Of a stretch of DNA of 9,158 nucleotides, positions 1 through 6,118 are shown piece after piece. Positions within the stretch are counted from its first letter, which is position 1, and every line of letters starts with the position of its first letter. A program made the position numbers and the translations under genes. The notes below the pieces were generated by a model, which worked only from the letters and a program-made list of their open reading frames with translations, had not been told where the DNA came from and did not search any database. Source of the stretch: Nitrosomonadales bacterium (GTDB taxonomy: Bacteria > Pseudomonadota > Gammaproteobacteria > Burkholderiales > Methylophilaceae); contig JABHXS010000041.1 in the NCBI GenBank assembly GCA_018657165.1, forward strand, positions 1 through 9,158, read 5' to 3'.

Positions 1-19
1 CCAACTGAACTACCACTCC
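1..19 (-). tRNA. tRNA-Asp, 5' part only (cut by window edge)
   Basis: Read on the minus strand, these 19 bases give a 5' acceptor strand GGAGTGG, then TA, then GTTCAGTTGG, the start of a D arm. This matches the beginning of proteobacterial tRNA-Asp, which usually follows tRNA-Val as it does here. The anticodon lies outside the window, so the identity rests on the 5' end and the neighbour. It begins 5 nt after the CCA end of tRNA-Val, so the two are almost certainly processed from one precursor. Confidence 0.72.
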
Positions 20-24
20 TAAAC

Positions 25-100
25 TGGTGGGTGCTACAGGGTTCGAACCTGTGACATTCGCCTTGTAAGGGCGACGCTCTACCAACTGAGCTAAGCACCC
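25..100 (-). tRNA. tRNA-Val (anticodon UAC)
   Basis: A complete 76-nt tRNA including an encoded CCA end (the plus-strand TGG at 25-27). The acceptor arms GGGTGCT and AGCACCC pair perfectly, with discriminator A. The D arm contains AGCTCAGTTGGTAGAGC. The anticodon stem TCGCC/GGCGA closes the loop CTTACAA, giving anticodon TAC (valine, GUA/GUN). The T arm has GGTTCGAACC. It lies 69 bp downstream of lon on the same strand and is followed after 5 nt by tRNA-Asp. Confidence 0.97.
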
Positions 101-117
101 AAATTGTCAAATTTGAG

Positions 118-130
118 CTCGGCAATTTTA
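118..130 (-). promoter_or_regulatory. Possible tRNA-Val/tRNA-Asp promoter (-10 plus GC-rich discriminator)
   Basis: On the minus strand, TAAAAT (125-130) resembles a sigma-70 -10 element. The next bases, TGCCGAG (118-124), are GC-rich against an AT-rich background, as is typical of stringently controlled stable-RNA promoters. Transcription would start about 15 nt before the mature tRNA-Val. No convincing -35 sits 16-18 bp upstream; TTGTTC is only 12 bp away. The call is therefore tentative, and read-through from lon is an alternative. Confidence 0.35.
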
Positions 131-169
131 CAATAAAGTTACGAACAATGCTAGCAAAATGCAGAGTTA

Positions 170-2554
170 CTAATGAGAGATTGGCTTATCCATTCTCACA
201 TATTTCTTTTCTGGGTCATGACTAGTTTTAGTTTTACCCTTTTTCTTACTTGGCTTTCTCGTCAAAGCTAACTCTATTACCTGGTCTATCCATCTAACTG
301 GAACTATGCTCAATGAATCTTTTACATCAGATGGTATATCTACCAAATCTTTCATATTTTGTTCAGGTATTAAAATCTTTTTGAGGTTACCTCTATGGGC
401 TGCTAATAACTTTTCTTTTAATCCACCAATAGCCAATACTTCACCTCTTAATGTAATTTCACCTGTCATAGCAACATCATTGAAAACAGGTATGCTTGTC
501 AGGCTTGAAATAATTGCAGTAGTGATACCAATACCGGCACTTGGCCCATCCTTCGGTGTAGCACCCTCTGGAAAATGAATATGTATGTCCTTTGTCTCAT
601 AAAAATCACTTTCAATTCCAAGAGCATCCGCCCTACTTCTTACCACACTCATGGCTGCATGAATGGATTCTTGCATTACATCACCCAATTTACCTGTGAT
701 AATTGTTTTTCCTTTCCCAGGAACAACTACTGTTTCTATAGTAAGTAATTCTCCACCGACTTGAGTCCATGCAAGCCCAGTCACCTGGCCTATCTGATTC
801 TTTTTACTTGCAAGACCAATATCAAAAATCTTAACCCCTAAGTAATCTTGGATATTTTTATTGTTAACATTTATAGATTTTATTTTTTTATTTGTAAGTA
901 ATTTTTTTACAGCCTTTCTACATATTTTAGATATTTCTTGTTCCAGCTTTCGAACACCAGCCTCTCTCGAGTAGTATTGAATGATATCTTTGATGGCTTT
1001 GGACGTTACTTTAATTTCTGATTTTTTTAAACCATGGGTCTGTAATTGTTTCGGAAGAAGATGTTTTTTTGCAATACTTGCTTTTTCAGCTTCTGTGTAA
1101 CCAGGTAATCTGATAATCTCCATGCGATCAAGAAGAGGTTCGGGAATGTTCATCGAGTTTGCAGTCGCTACAAACATTACATTAGATAAATCGTACTCTA
1201 TTTCAGCATAGTGGTCGTTGAATGTGTGGTTTTGCTCCGGGTCAAGGACCTCTAGCAATGCCGATGAAGGGTCACCTCTAAAGTCTTGGCCCATTTTGTC
1301 AACTTCATCAAGGAGAAATAGTGGATTAGTAACTCCTGCCTTTGTCATGTTCTGTAAAATTTTGCCAGGCATTGAACCAATATAAGTTCTTCGATGACCG
1401 CGTATTTCTGCCTCATCCCTGACCCCACCAAGCGCCATTCGAATAAATTTACGATTAATTGCCTTAGCAATGCTCTGGCCCAACGAAGTTTTTCCAACCC
1501 CCGGAGGTCCTACAAGACACAAAATTGGGGCTTTTAATTTATCTACTCTTTGTTGAACGGCAAGGTATTCGACAATACGTTCTTTTACTTTATCAAGGCC
1601 ATAATGGTCATTATCCAATGTTATCTCAGCAGCACTCAAGTCATGATTGATTTTTGTGCTTTTGCTCCAAGGGAGGTTAACGATTGTTTCAATGTAAGTT
1701 CTAACTACCGAAGCCTCAGCAGACATCGGTGACATCATTTTTAATTTCTTAAGCTCCGATAAGCATTTTTCTTTTGCATCGCTTGACATCTCCGTACTAT
1801 TAATCTTATCTTGAAGTTCATCAAATTCTGCACCCTCATCTGAATCACCTAATTCTTTCTGTATAGCTTTAACTTGTTCGTTCAGATAGTACTCTCTTTG
1901 TGATTTTTCCATCTGTTTTTTAACCCGACCTCTTATTTTTTTCTCGACCTGAAGGATATCAATTTCAGCCTCCATTAGCTCTAAAAGTAAATTAAGTCGC
2001 TTTTTTACCTCAAATGTTTCTAATATTTTTTGTTTTTCAGATAATTTTAATGAAAGATTGGCAGCGATTGAATCAGCTAATCTTCCGGGTTCAGTAATTG
2101 ATGTCAGAGAGGATAGGATTTCAGGTGGAATTTTTTTGTTTAATTTCACATACTGATCAAATTGAGAAAAAACTGATCTCATAAATGCCGTAGTATTTTT
2201 ATCCTTAGGCTCTCGGGTTTTAACTAGTGTGGCTTGTGCTGTCCAAAAATCTTCCGTTTGCGTAAGTTTTTTTATATTTGCTCTTTGAAGCCCTTCCACT
2301 AAAACTTTTACAGTGCCATCAGGTAGTTTGAGTGTTTGAATAATAGTAGCCAAGGTACCAATTTTATATAAATCATTGGATTTTGGTTCATCTTGATTCG
2401 CAGATTTTTGTGCTACAAGAAGTATTTTTTTATCTCCGTCATTGGCTTTTTCAATAGCAGTAATAGACTTTTCTCTCCCAACAAAAAGCGGAATGACTAA
2501 ATGAGGATATACAACAACATCTCTCAAGGGAAGCATTGGGTATGATTTATTCAT
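170..2554 (-). CDS. lon: ATP-dependent protease Lon (LonA type)
   Basis: Encodes a 794-residue cytoplasmic AAA+ serine protease that degrades misfolded and short-lived regulatory proteins. The N-terminal substrate-binding domain starts at residue 7 (MLPLRDVVVYP) and leads into a long helical region around 180-290. The AAA+ module has Walker A GPPGVGKT (349-356), Walker B LFLLDEVDK (412-420), a sensor-1 asparagine in FVATANS (N466) and a sensor-2 type GVRKLEQ (533-539). The protease domain has the catalytic serine in PKDGPSAG (S672) and the catalytic lysine in GGLKEK (K715), 43 residues apart as in E. coli Lon (S679/K722). The length is close to E. coli's 784. The last ~25 residues form a Lys-rich tail. 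The ATG at 2552-2554 gives the normal Lon N-terminus but has no clear Shine-Dalgarno sequence. It lies downstream of clpX, and a sigma-32-like promoter in the 68-bp gap suggests its own heat-shock transcription. The gene is intact. Confidence 0.98.
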   Translation of the reverse strand: MNKSYPMLPLRDVVVYPHLVIPLFVGREKSITAIEKANDGDKKILLVAQKSANQDEPKSNDLYKIGTLATIIQTLKLPDGTVKVLVEGLQRANIKKLTQTEDFWTAQATLVKTREPKDKNTTAFMRSVFSQFDQYVKLNKKIPPEILSSLTSITEPGRLADSIAANLSLKLSEKQKILETFEVKKRLNLLLELMEAEIDILQVEKKIRGRVKKQMEKSQREYYLNEQVKAIQKELGDSDEGAEFDELQDKINSTEMSSDAKEKCLSELKKLKMMSPMSAEASVVRTYIETIVNLPWSKSTKINHDLSAAEITLDNDHYGLDKVKERIVEYLAVQQRVDKLKAPILCLVGPPGVGKTSLGQSIAKAINRKFIRMALGGVRDEAEIRGHRRTYIGSMPGKILQNMTKAGVTNPLFLLDEVDKMGQDFRGDPSSALLEVLDPEQNHTFNDHYAEIEYDLSNVMFVATANSMNIPEPLLDRMEIIRLPGYTEAEKASIAKKHLLPKQLQTHGLKKSEIKVTSKAIKDIIQYYSREAGVRKLEQEISKICRKAVKKLLTNKKIKSINVNNKNIQDYLGVKIFDIGLASKKNQIGQVTGLAWTQVGGELLTIETVVVPGKGKTIITGKLGDVMQESIHAAMSVVRSRADALGIESDFYETKDIHIHFPEGATPKDGPSAGIGITTAIISSLTSIPVFNDVAMTGEITLRGEVLAIGGLKEKLLAAHRGNLKKILIPEQNMKDLVDIPSDVKDSLSIVPVRWIDQVIELALTRKPSKKKGKTKTSHDPEKKYVRMDKPISH

Positions 2555-2587
2555 ATTAGTTTTTTTAATGTTTAGTTAAATTAAATT

Positions 2588-2613
2588 ATGGTGGTGATTT
2601 TTATAAAATCAAG
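2588..2613 (-). promoter_or_regulatory. Candidate sigma-32 (heat-shock) promoter for lon
   Basis: Read on the minus strand, the clpX-lon gap contains CTTGAT (2608-2613), 14 bp, then CACCATAA (2586-2593). The sigma-32 consensus, from E. coli heat-shock genes, is CTTGAA, 13-15 bp, CCCCATnT. The -35 matches at five of six positions and the -10 keeps the central CCAT. The spacing is right, and the site lies about 30 bp before the start of lon, a classic heat-shock gene. Inferred from sequence only. Confidence 0.5.
2595..2611. repeat. Inverted repeat in the clpX-lon gap (7-bp arms, 3-bp loop)
   Basis: The arms TGATTTT (2595-2601) and AAAATCA (2605-2611) are perfectly complementary around TAT. The dyad overlaps the spacer and part of the -35 of the candidate sigma-32 promoter. 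It could be a regulator site or a weak hairpin after clpX. It is all AT apart from the end bases, so a chance palindrome in this AT-rich gap is also possible. Confidence 0.35.
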
Positions 2614-2622
2614 TTACTTCGG

Positions 2623-3900
2623 TTATTTTATCTGATTATTTTTTTTCTTATCTTCTGAATATACAAAATAAGGTTTTGTTTTGTCTTTAATTGAAGCTCT
2701 GTCGACCACAACCGTTTTTAAATTACTTATTCCAGGTAATTCAAACATAACCTCTTTGAGAGATTCCTCCATGATTGACCTTAATCCTCTAGCCCCTGTT
2801 TTCCTTATAATTGCCTGCGATGCTATTTCATCAATTGCATCTGGGCGAAACTCAAGCTCAACACCCTCCATATTAAATAATTTCTTAAACTGCTTTGTTA
2901 GCGCATTTTTAGGTTCGGTAAGAATTTTAATTAATGCATCTTTATCTAGTGACTCTAGGGAGGCAATCACTGGAAGGCGGCCAATAAACTCTGGTATCAA
3001 GCCATACTTTATAAGATCTTCTGGTTCAACATTAGCAATTATTTTCCCAATTTCTTTGCTTTCATCTTCACCATGAACCTCTGCACCAAAGCCTATGCTA
3101 CTCTTCTCCGTCCTCTGTTGAATTATTTTTTCAAGACCATCAAATGCACCACCACATATGAAAAGAATGTTCGTAGTATCCAACTGAACAAATTCTTGAT
3201 TGGGGTGCTTTCTCCCCCCTTGTGGCGGAATTGATGCAACCGTTCCTTCGATAAGCTTAAGTAGGGCCTGCTGGACACCTTCGCCTGATACATCTCTTGT
3301 AATTGAGGGATTTTCACTCTTTCTTGAGATTTTATCAACCTCATCTACGTAGATAATACCTTTTTGAGCTCTCTCGACGTCATAATCACATTTCTGTAAA
3401 AGTTTTTGCATTACATTTTCAACATCCTCACCAACGTATCCTGCTTCAGTAAGGGTGGTTGCGTCTGCCATCACAAAAGGGACGTCTAGTAGTTCTGCCA
3501 GAGTTTGTGCTAAAAGTGTCTTGCCAGATCCAGTGGGACCAATAAAAAGTATATTACTTTTTGCAATTACAACAGGATCTTCCCCGTCACTTCCTAGCGA
3601 ACTTAATCTCTTATAATGGTTATAGACAGCCACAGCCAAACTTTTCTTAGCATTTTCTTGACCAATAATATGTTCGCTTAGTTTTGAAAAAATTTCTTTA
3701 GGGGTGTATCGCTTATTTTCTTTTTTTTCTTTAGGTATATCTATGTTTGAATCATTTTCCTCAACGATAATGTCGTTACAAAGATCAACACATTCATCAC
3801 AAATAAAAACTGATGGTCCAGCAATTAATTTTTTAACTTCTGTTTGATTTTTACCACAGAATGAACATAACAATGTTTTTTCTTTAGAGTCTTCAGCCAT
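2623..3900 (-). CDS. clpX: ATP-dependent Clp protease ATP-binding subunit ClpX
   Basis: Encodes a 425-residue AAA+ unfoldase that recognises tagged proteins, unfolds them and feeds them into ClpP in the cytoplasm. The N-terminal zinc-binding domain has four cysteines, C12, C15, C34 and C37. The AAA+ core shows Walker A GPTGSGKT (121-128), the pore-1 loop GYVG (154-157) and Walker B around IYVDEVDK (183-190). It also has the RKH pore loop (230-232), the IGF tripeptide that docks on ClpP (269-271), an arginine in GRLP (R308) and sensor-2 GAR (R371). All positions match E. coli ClpX (424 residues) within a residue or so, and nothing is missing. It starts 7 bp after the clpP stop, so the two partners are co-transcribed. 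Only a weak AAG stands in for a ribosome binding site. The tail is Lys/Asn-rich. Confidence 0.98.
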   Translation of the reverse strand: MAEDSKEKTLLCSFCGKNQTEVKKLIAGPSVFICDECVDLCNDIIVEENDSNIDIPKEKKENKRYTPKEIFSKLSEHIIGQENAKKSLAVAVYNHYKRLSSLGSDGEDPVVIAKSNILFIGPTGSGKTLLAQTLAELLDVPFVMADATTLTEAGYVGEDVENVMQKLLQKCDYDVERAQKGIIYVDEVDKISRKSENPSITRDVSGEGVQQALLKLIEGTVASIPPQGGRKHPNQEFVQLDTTNILFICGGAFDGLEKIIQQRTEKSSIGFGAEVHGEDESKEIGKIIANVEPEDLIKYGLIPEFIGRLPVIASLESLDKDALIKILTEPKNALTKQFKKLFNMEGVELEFRPDAIDEIASQAIIRKTGARGLRSIMEESLKEVMFELPGISNLKTVVVDRASIKDKTKPYFVYSEDKKKNNQIK

Positions 3901-3907
3901 TTGAATC

Positions 3908-4546
3908 TTATTTTAAATTAGCTCTGCTATTAATTACTTTATCAACAATTCCATAAGCTACAGCATCTTCTGAACTCATAAAATTATCTCGATCTGTGTC
4001 TTCGGCTATCTTTTTAACTGGTTGTTTTGTGTGATGAGCTAAAATATCATTTAATTTAGATTTTAGATAAAGAATTTCTTTTGCATGTATCTCAATGTCA
4101 GATGCCTGACCTTGAAAGCCTCCTAGTGGCTGATGAATCATGACCCTAGAATTTGTCAAACAAAACCTTTTACCTTTAGCACCAGAAGTAAGTAACAATG
4201 CACCCATGCTTGCTGCCTGACCAATACATAAAGTACTCACATCCGGCTTTATAAATTGAATTGTGTCATATATGGCCATCCCAGCAGTTACTGAACCACC
4301 TGGTGAATTTATATATAACGAGATATCTTTATCTGGGTTCTCTGCCTCCAAAAATAATAATTGCGCCACCACAACATTAGCCATAATGTCATCAATAGGG
4401 CCAACTAAAAATATCACTCTTTCTTTAAGCAGTCTTGAATAGATATCGTAGGCTCTTTCTCCACGCCCACTTTGCTCAACGACCATAGGTATATAACCCA
4501 GATTATTTGCAGAGAACTTACTTATTGAATCAACAGTTTTAACCAT
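3908..4546 (-). CDS. clpP: ATP-dependent Clp protease proteolytic subunit ClpP
   Basis: Encodes the 212-residue serine peptidase that forms the double heptameric chamber of ClpXP. The catalytic triad is S113 (GQAASMGA), H138 (VMIHQPLGG) and D187 (DTDRDNF). Its spacing is the same as in E. coli ClpP (S97/H122/D171 of the mature enzyme). The first ~16 residues match in position the short propeptide that is cleaved autocatalytically. The core begins near IPMVVEQSGRGERAYDIYSR. The ATG at 4544-4546 overlaps the tig stop by 8 bp. A GGAG about 10 bases upstream, inside tig, may serve as ribosome binding site, so translation is probably coupled to tig. The chain is complete with no odd features. Confidence 0.98.
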   Translation of the reverse strand: MVKTVDSISKFSANNLGYIPMVVEQSGRGERAYDIYSRLLKERVIFLVGPIDDIMANVVVAQLLFLEAENPDKDISLYINSPGGSVTAGMAIYDTIQFIKPDVSTLCIGQAASMGALLLTSGAKGKRFCLTNSRVMIHQPLGGFQGQASDIEIHAKEILYLKSKLNDILAHHTKQPVKKIAEDTDRDNFMSSEDAVAYGIVDKVINSRANLK

Positions 4547-5852
4547 TTGGCTGAAGCTCCATCAGCTCATCAAGCGATATATTCTTTTTTGACTTTTTAC
4601 ATTGAGTTAAAATCCACTCAACTACATTGTCTTCTGTTGCAAGTGCTGCTGGCTCATTTAATCTTTGCTTATCTTCATAAAACCATTTAACAGCTTTATC
4701 GGGATCATCATAGTTGCCTGCAAAACTTTTAACCTTGTCTTTAATTTGGTCTTCATTTGCTTGAAGCTTATTTTTATCGATCAAGTTTGCTAGCACCAAT
4801 CTTAATGCTGATGTCTCTCTTGCTCTTCCTTCAAACATTTCAGGTTGAAAGTTAATATCTTTGGCATTACCTCCCTGCCTTTCAATATTTTGCTGCATTG
4901 TCTGCATCATTCTATTTATTTCCATATTCAAAAGTGACTTCGGAAGCTCTATATTTGAAAGCTTTACCAACTCTGCAAAAATTTGTCTTTTAAGCGAAGC
5001 TTTTTTTCGCACGCTAACCTCATCTACCAAAGAAGCTTTGATTTCCTTATTCATCTGTTTAACATCACCAGAATCAACGCCTAAGCTCTTAGCAAATTCA
5101 GCATCGATCTTAGGTAATGAAGCTTCTGCAACATTAACCATCTTGATATGGTATTTAATAGTTTTATTGGCAAGTTGGGCAGGTTCATGATCTTTAGGAT
5201 ACTTCACCTCAAAGTCTTTTTCCTCGTTCTCCTTTACCCCAACAATTTGTTGGTCTATCTCTTTAACTCTTTTCACATCACCTAAGATGAACTCAATGTT
5301 TTCATTGCCTGTATCCTCAATTTTTTCCCCGTCAAGAAAGGATTCCATTTTAATATTAACTTTATCGCCCATTTTAGAAGCTCTTTTGACGGGCGCAAAG
5401 GTAGACCTTTGTTTAGCAATTGTTTCTATCGTTTTCTTTACATCGCTATCTTTAACATCAGCTTCATAATCAGTAACCTTTACCTTCTTTACATCAATAT
5501 CTTTCACTTCTGGAAAAATTTCGAAGGTCGCCGTAAACTCAAAATCGTCACTTACATTTGAAAGAGGTTCATGTTGAATGTCTGGCATACCTGCAACTTG
5601 AATTTTATTTTCCTCAATAACACTTCCAAACTTTTCCTCAATCGCTTTCGAATAGACTTCTGTTTTGATGTCAGGGCCATATTGTCTTTTTATAATACTC
5701 AATGGAACTTTACCAGGCCTAAAGCCTTGAACGCGTGCAGTTTTGGTTAATTGCTGAAAACGTTGATTGATTTGATCTTGTAAGGGTGCTACAGGCACAG
5801 TAACCTTAACCCTTCTCTCGATATTACTTATTTTTTCTAAAGCTTCGGCCAT
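4539..5852 (-). CDS. tig: Trigger factor (ribosome-associated chaperone and prolyl isomerase)
   Basis: Encodes a chaperone of 437 residues (E. coli: 432) that binds ribosomal protein uL23 at the exit tunnel and shields nascent chains. Domains are the N-terminal ribosome-binding domain (about 1-115) with the signature GFRPGKVP (43-50), a central FKBP-like prolyl isomerase domain (about 150-240), and a helical C-terminal arm domain (about 250-425) ending in the family-typical DELMEL. The frame stays open to 5900, but the upstream 16 codons run into the tRNA-Leu gene. The ATG at 5850-5852 (MAEALEKISN) is the real start, because it aligns with the usual N-terminus. A weak GGGA lies upstream. tRNA-Leu ends 18 bp upstream, so the mRNA may be released by tRNA processing. 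It overlaps clpP by 8 bp. Confidence 0.96.
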   Translation of the reverse strand: MAEALEKISNIERRVKVTVPVAPLQDQINQRFQQLTKTARVQGFRPGKVPLSIIKRQYGPDIKTEVYSKAIEEKFGSVIEENKIQVAGMPDIQHEPLSNVSDDFEFTATFEIFPEVKDIDVKKVKVTDYEADVKDSDVKKTIETIAKQRSTFAPVKRASKMGDKVNIKMESFLDGEKIEDTGNENIEFILGDVKRVKEIDQQIVGVKENEEKDFEVKYPKDHEPAQLANKTIKYHIKMVNVAEASLPKIDAEFAKSLGVDSGDVKQMNKEIKASLVDEVSVRKKASLKRQIFAELVKLSNIELPKSLLNMEINRMMQTMQQNIERQGGNAKDINFQPEMFEGRARETSALRLVLANLIDKNKLQANEDQIKDKVKSFAGNYDDPDKAVKWFYEDKQRLNEPAALATEDNVVEWILTQCKKSKKNISLDELMELQPNG

Positions 5853-5870
5853 TAATAAATTCCCAAAAAT

Positions 5871-5955
5871 TGGTGCGAAAGGAGAGACTCGAACTCTCAC
5901 GCCTTGCGGCGCTGGTACCTAAAACCAGTGCGTCTACCAATTCCGCCACTCTCGC
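5871..5955 (-). tRNA. tRNA-Leu (anticodon UAG)
   Basis: A complete 85-nt class II tRNA with an encoded CCA (plus-strand TGG at 5871-5873). The acceptor arms GCGAGAG and CTTTCGC pair with one G-U. The anticodon stem CTGGT/ACCAG closes TTTAGGT, giving anticodon TAG (leucine, CUA/CUN). The long variable arm carries GCCGCAAGGCG, and the T arm is GAGAGTTCGAGTCTCTC. It lies directly before tig on the same strand with an 18-bp gap and its own strong promoter upstream. Co-transcription with tig is likely, as no terminator separates them. Confidence 0.97.
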
Positions 5956-5976
5956 TTGTTTTAGTAAACGTGTATC

Positions 5977-5996
5977 TATAATAAGCGCGTATTATA
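5977..5996. repeat. Perfect dyad TATAATA-N6-TATTATA spanning facing -10 elements
   Basis: The arms TATAATA (5977-5983) and TATTATA (5990-5996) are exact reverse complements around AGCGCG. The right arm contains the minus-strand -10 of the tRNA-Leu promoter. The left arm supplies an equally perfect TATAAT on the plus strand (5977-5982), with a poor TTGTTT 15 bp before it. The dyad may be a pair of facing promoters, a regulator-binding site, or both. Confidence 0.5.
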
Positions 5997-5999
5997 TCA
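5985..5999 (-). promoter_or_regulatory. Extended -10 promoter for tRNA-Leu and the tig-clpP-clpX genes
   Basis: On the minus strand, TGATATAAT (5991-5999) is a consensus TATAAT -10 preceded by the TG of an extended -10 element. It is followed by ACGCGC (5985-5990), a GC-rich discriminator like those of stringently controlled stable-RNA promoters. There is no good -35 at 16-18 bp, which extended -10 promoters can do without. Transcription would start near 5984, about 29 nt before mature tRNA-Leu. It is the only strong promoter seen ahead of the tRNA-Leu/tig block. Confidence 0.65.
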
Positions 6000-6043
6000 G
6001 TTTAGTCAAAAATGGTATCGAAAAATTCAATCTAAATTATTAC

Positions 6044-6073
6044 TTGGTAGATATCCGACAATTACTTTAAAAT
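6044..6073 (+). promoter_or_regulatory. Candidate promoter of the efflux operon
   Basis: TTGGTA (6044-6049), 18 bp, TAAAAT (6068-6073) is the best-spaced sigma-70-like pair upstream of the efflux genes. It would start transcription near 6080 and leave a leader of about 40 nt. TTGTTT (6073-6078) with TAAAAA (6096-6101) is an alternative, and so is the plus-strand TATAAT of the 5977-5996 dyad. The region is so AT-rich that such matches arise easily. Confidence 0.35.
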
Positions 6074-6118
6074 TGTTTGAATTACAACACACGAGTAAAA
6101 ATTATAAATCTTAAAAAA

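Noticed and set aside
100..115. Inverted repeat CAAATT-N4-AATTTG just before tRNA-Val, considered as a terminator of lon
   Set aside because: Six AT-rich base pairs without a following T run on the minus strand. It is too weak for a terminator and likely chance.
149..156. 8-bp palindrome TGCTAGCA between lon and tRNA-Val
   Set aside because: A short self-complementary word with no hairpin loop or partner. No functional inference is possible.
306..578. Open frame on the plus strand opposite lon
   Set aside because: Antisense shadow of the Lon protease domain, with no recognisable protein features. The same holds for the plus-strand frames at 1550-1732, 2681-3076, 4861-5190, 5287-5469 and 5870-6070.
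5853..5900. N-terminal extension of trigger factor (16 extra codons from an ATG at 5900)
   Set aside because: The extra codons are the reverse reading of the tRNA-Leu 3' half and the short spacer. The ATG at 5852 gives the normal trigger-factor N-terminus.
5871..5955. tRNA-Leu as an integration site for the efflux genes
   Set aside because: The efflux genes lie on the 5' side of the tRNA, no repeat of the tRNA 3' end was seen on their side, and there is no integrase or insertion sequence in the window.
6004..6034. Heat-shock-like promoter upstream of tRNA-Leu (minus-strand ATTGAA followed by ACCATTT)
   Set aside because: The two blocks are only about 9 bp apart, too close for a sigma-32 promoter, and the -35 is weak.
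6077..6118. TTG start 14 codons upstream for the outer-membrane factor
   Set aside because: It would put a polar, basic stretch ahead of an otherwise standard lipoprotein signal peptide, and it has no ribosome binding site. The ATG at 6119 gives a normal signal.
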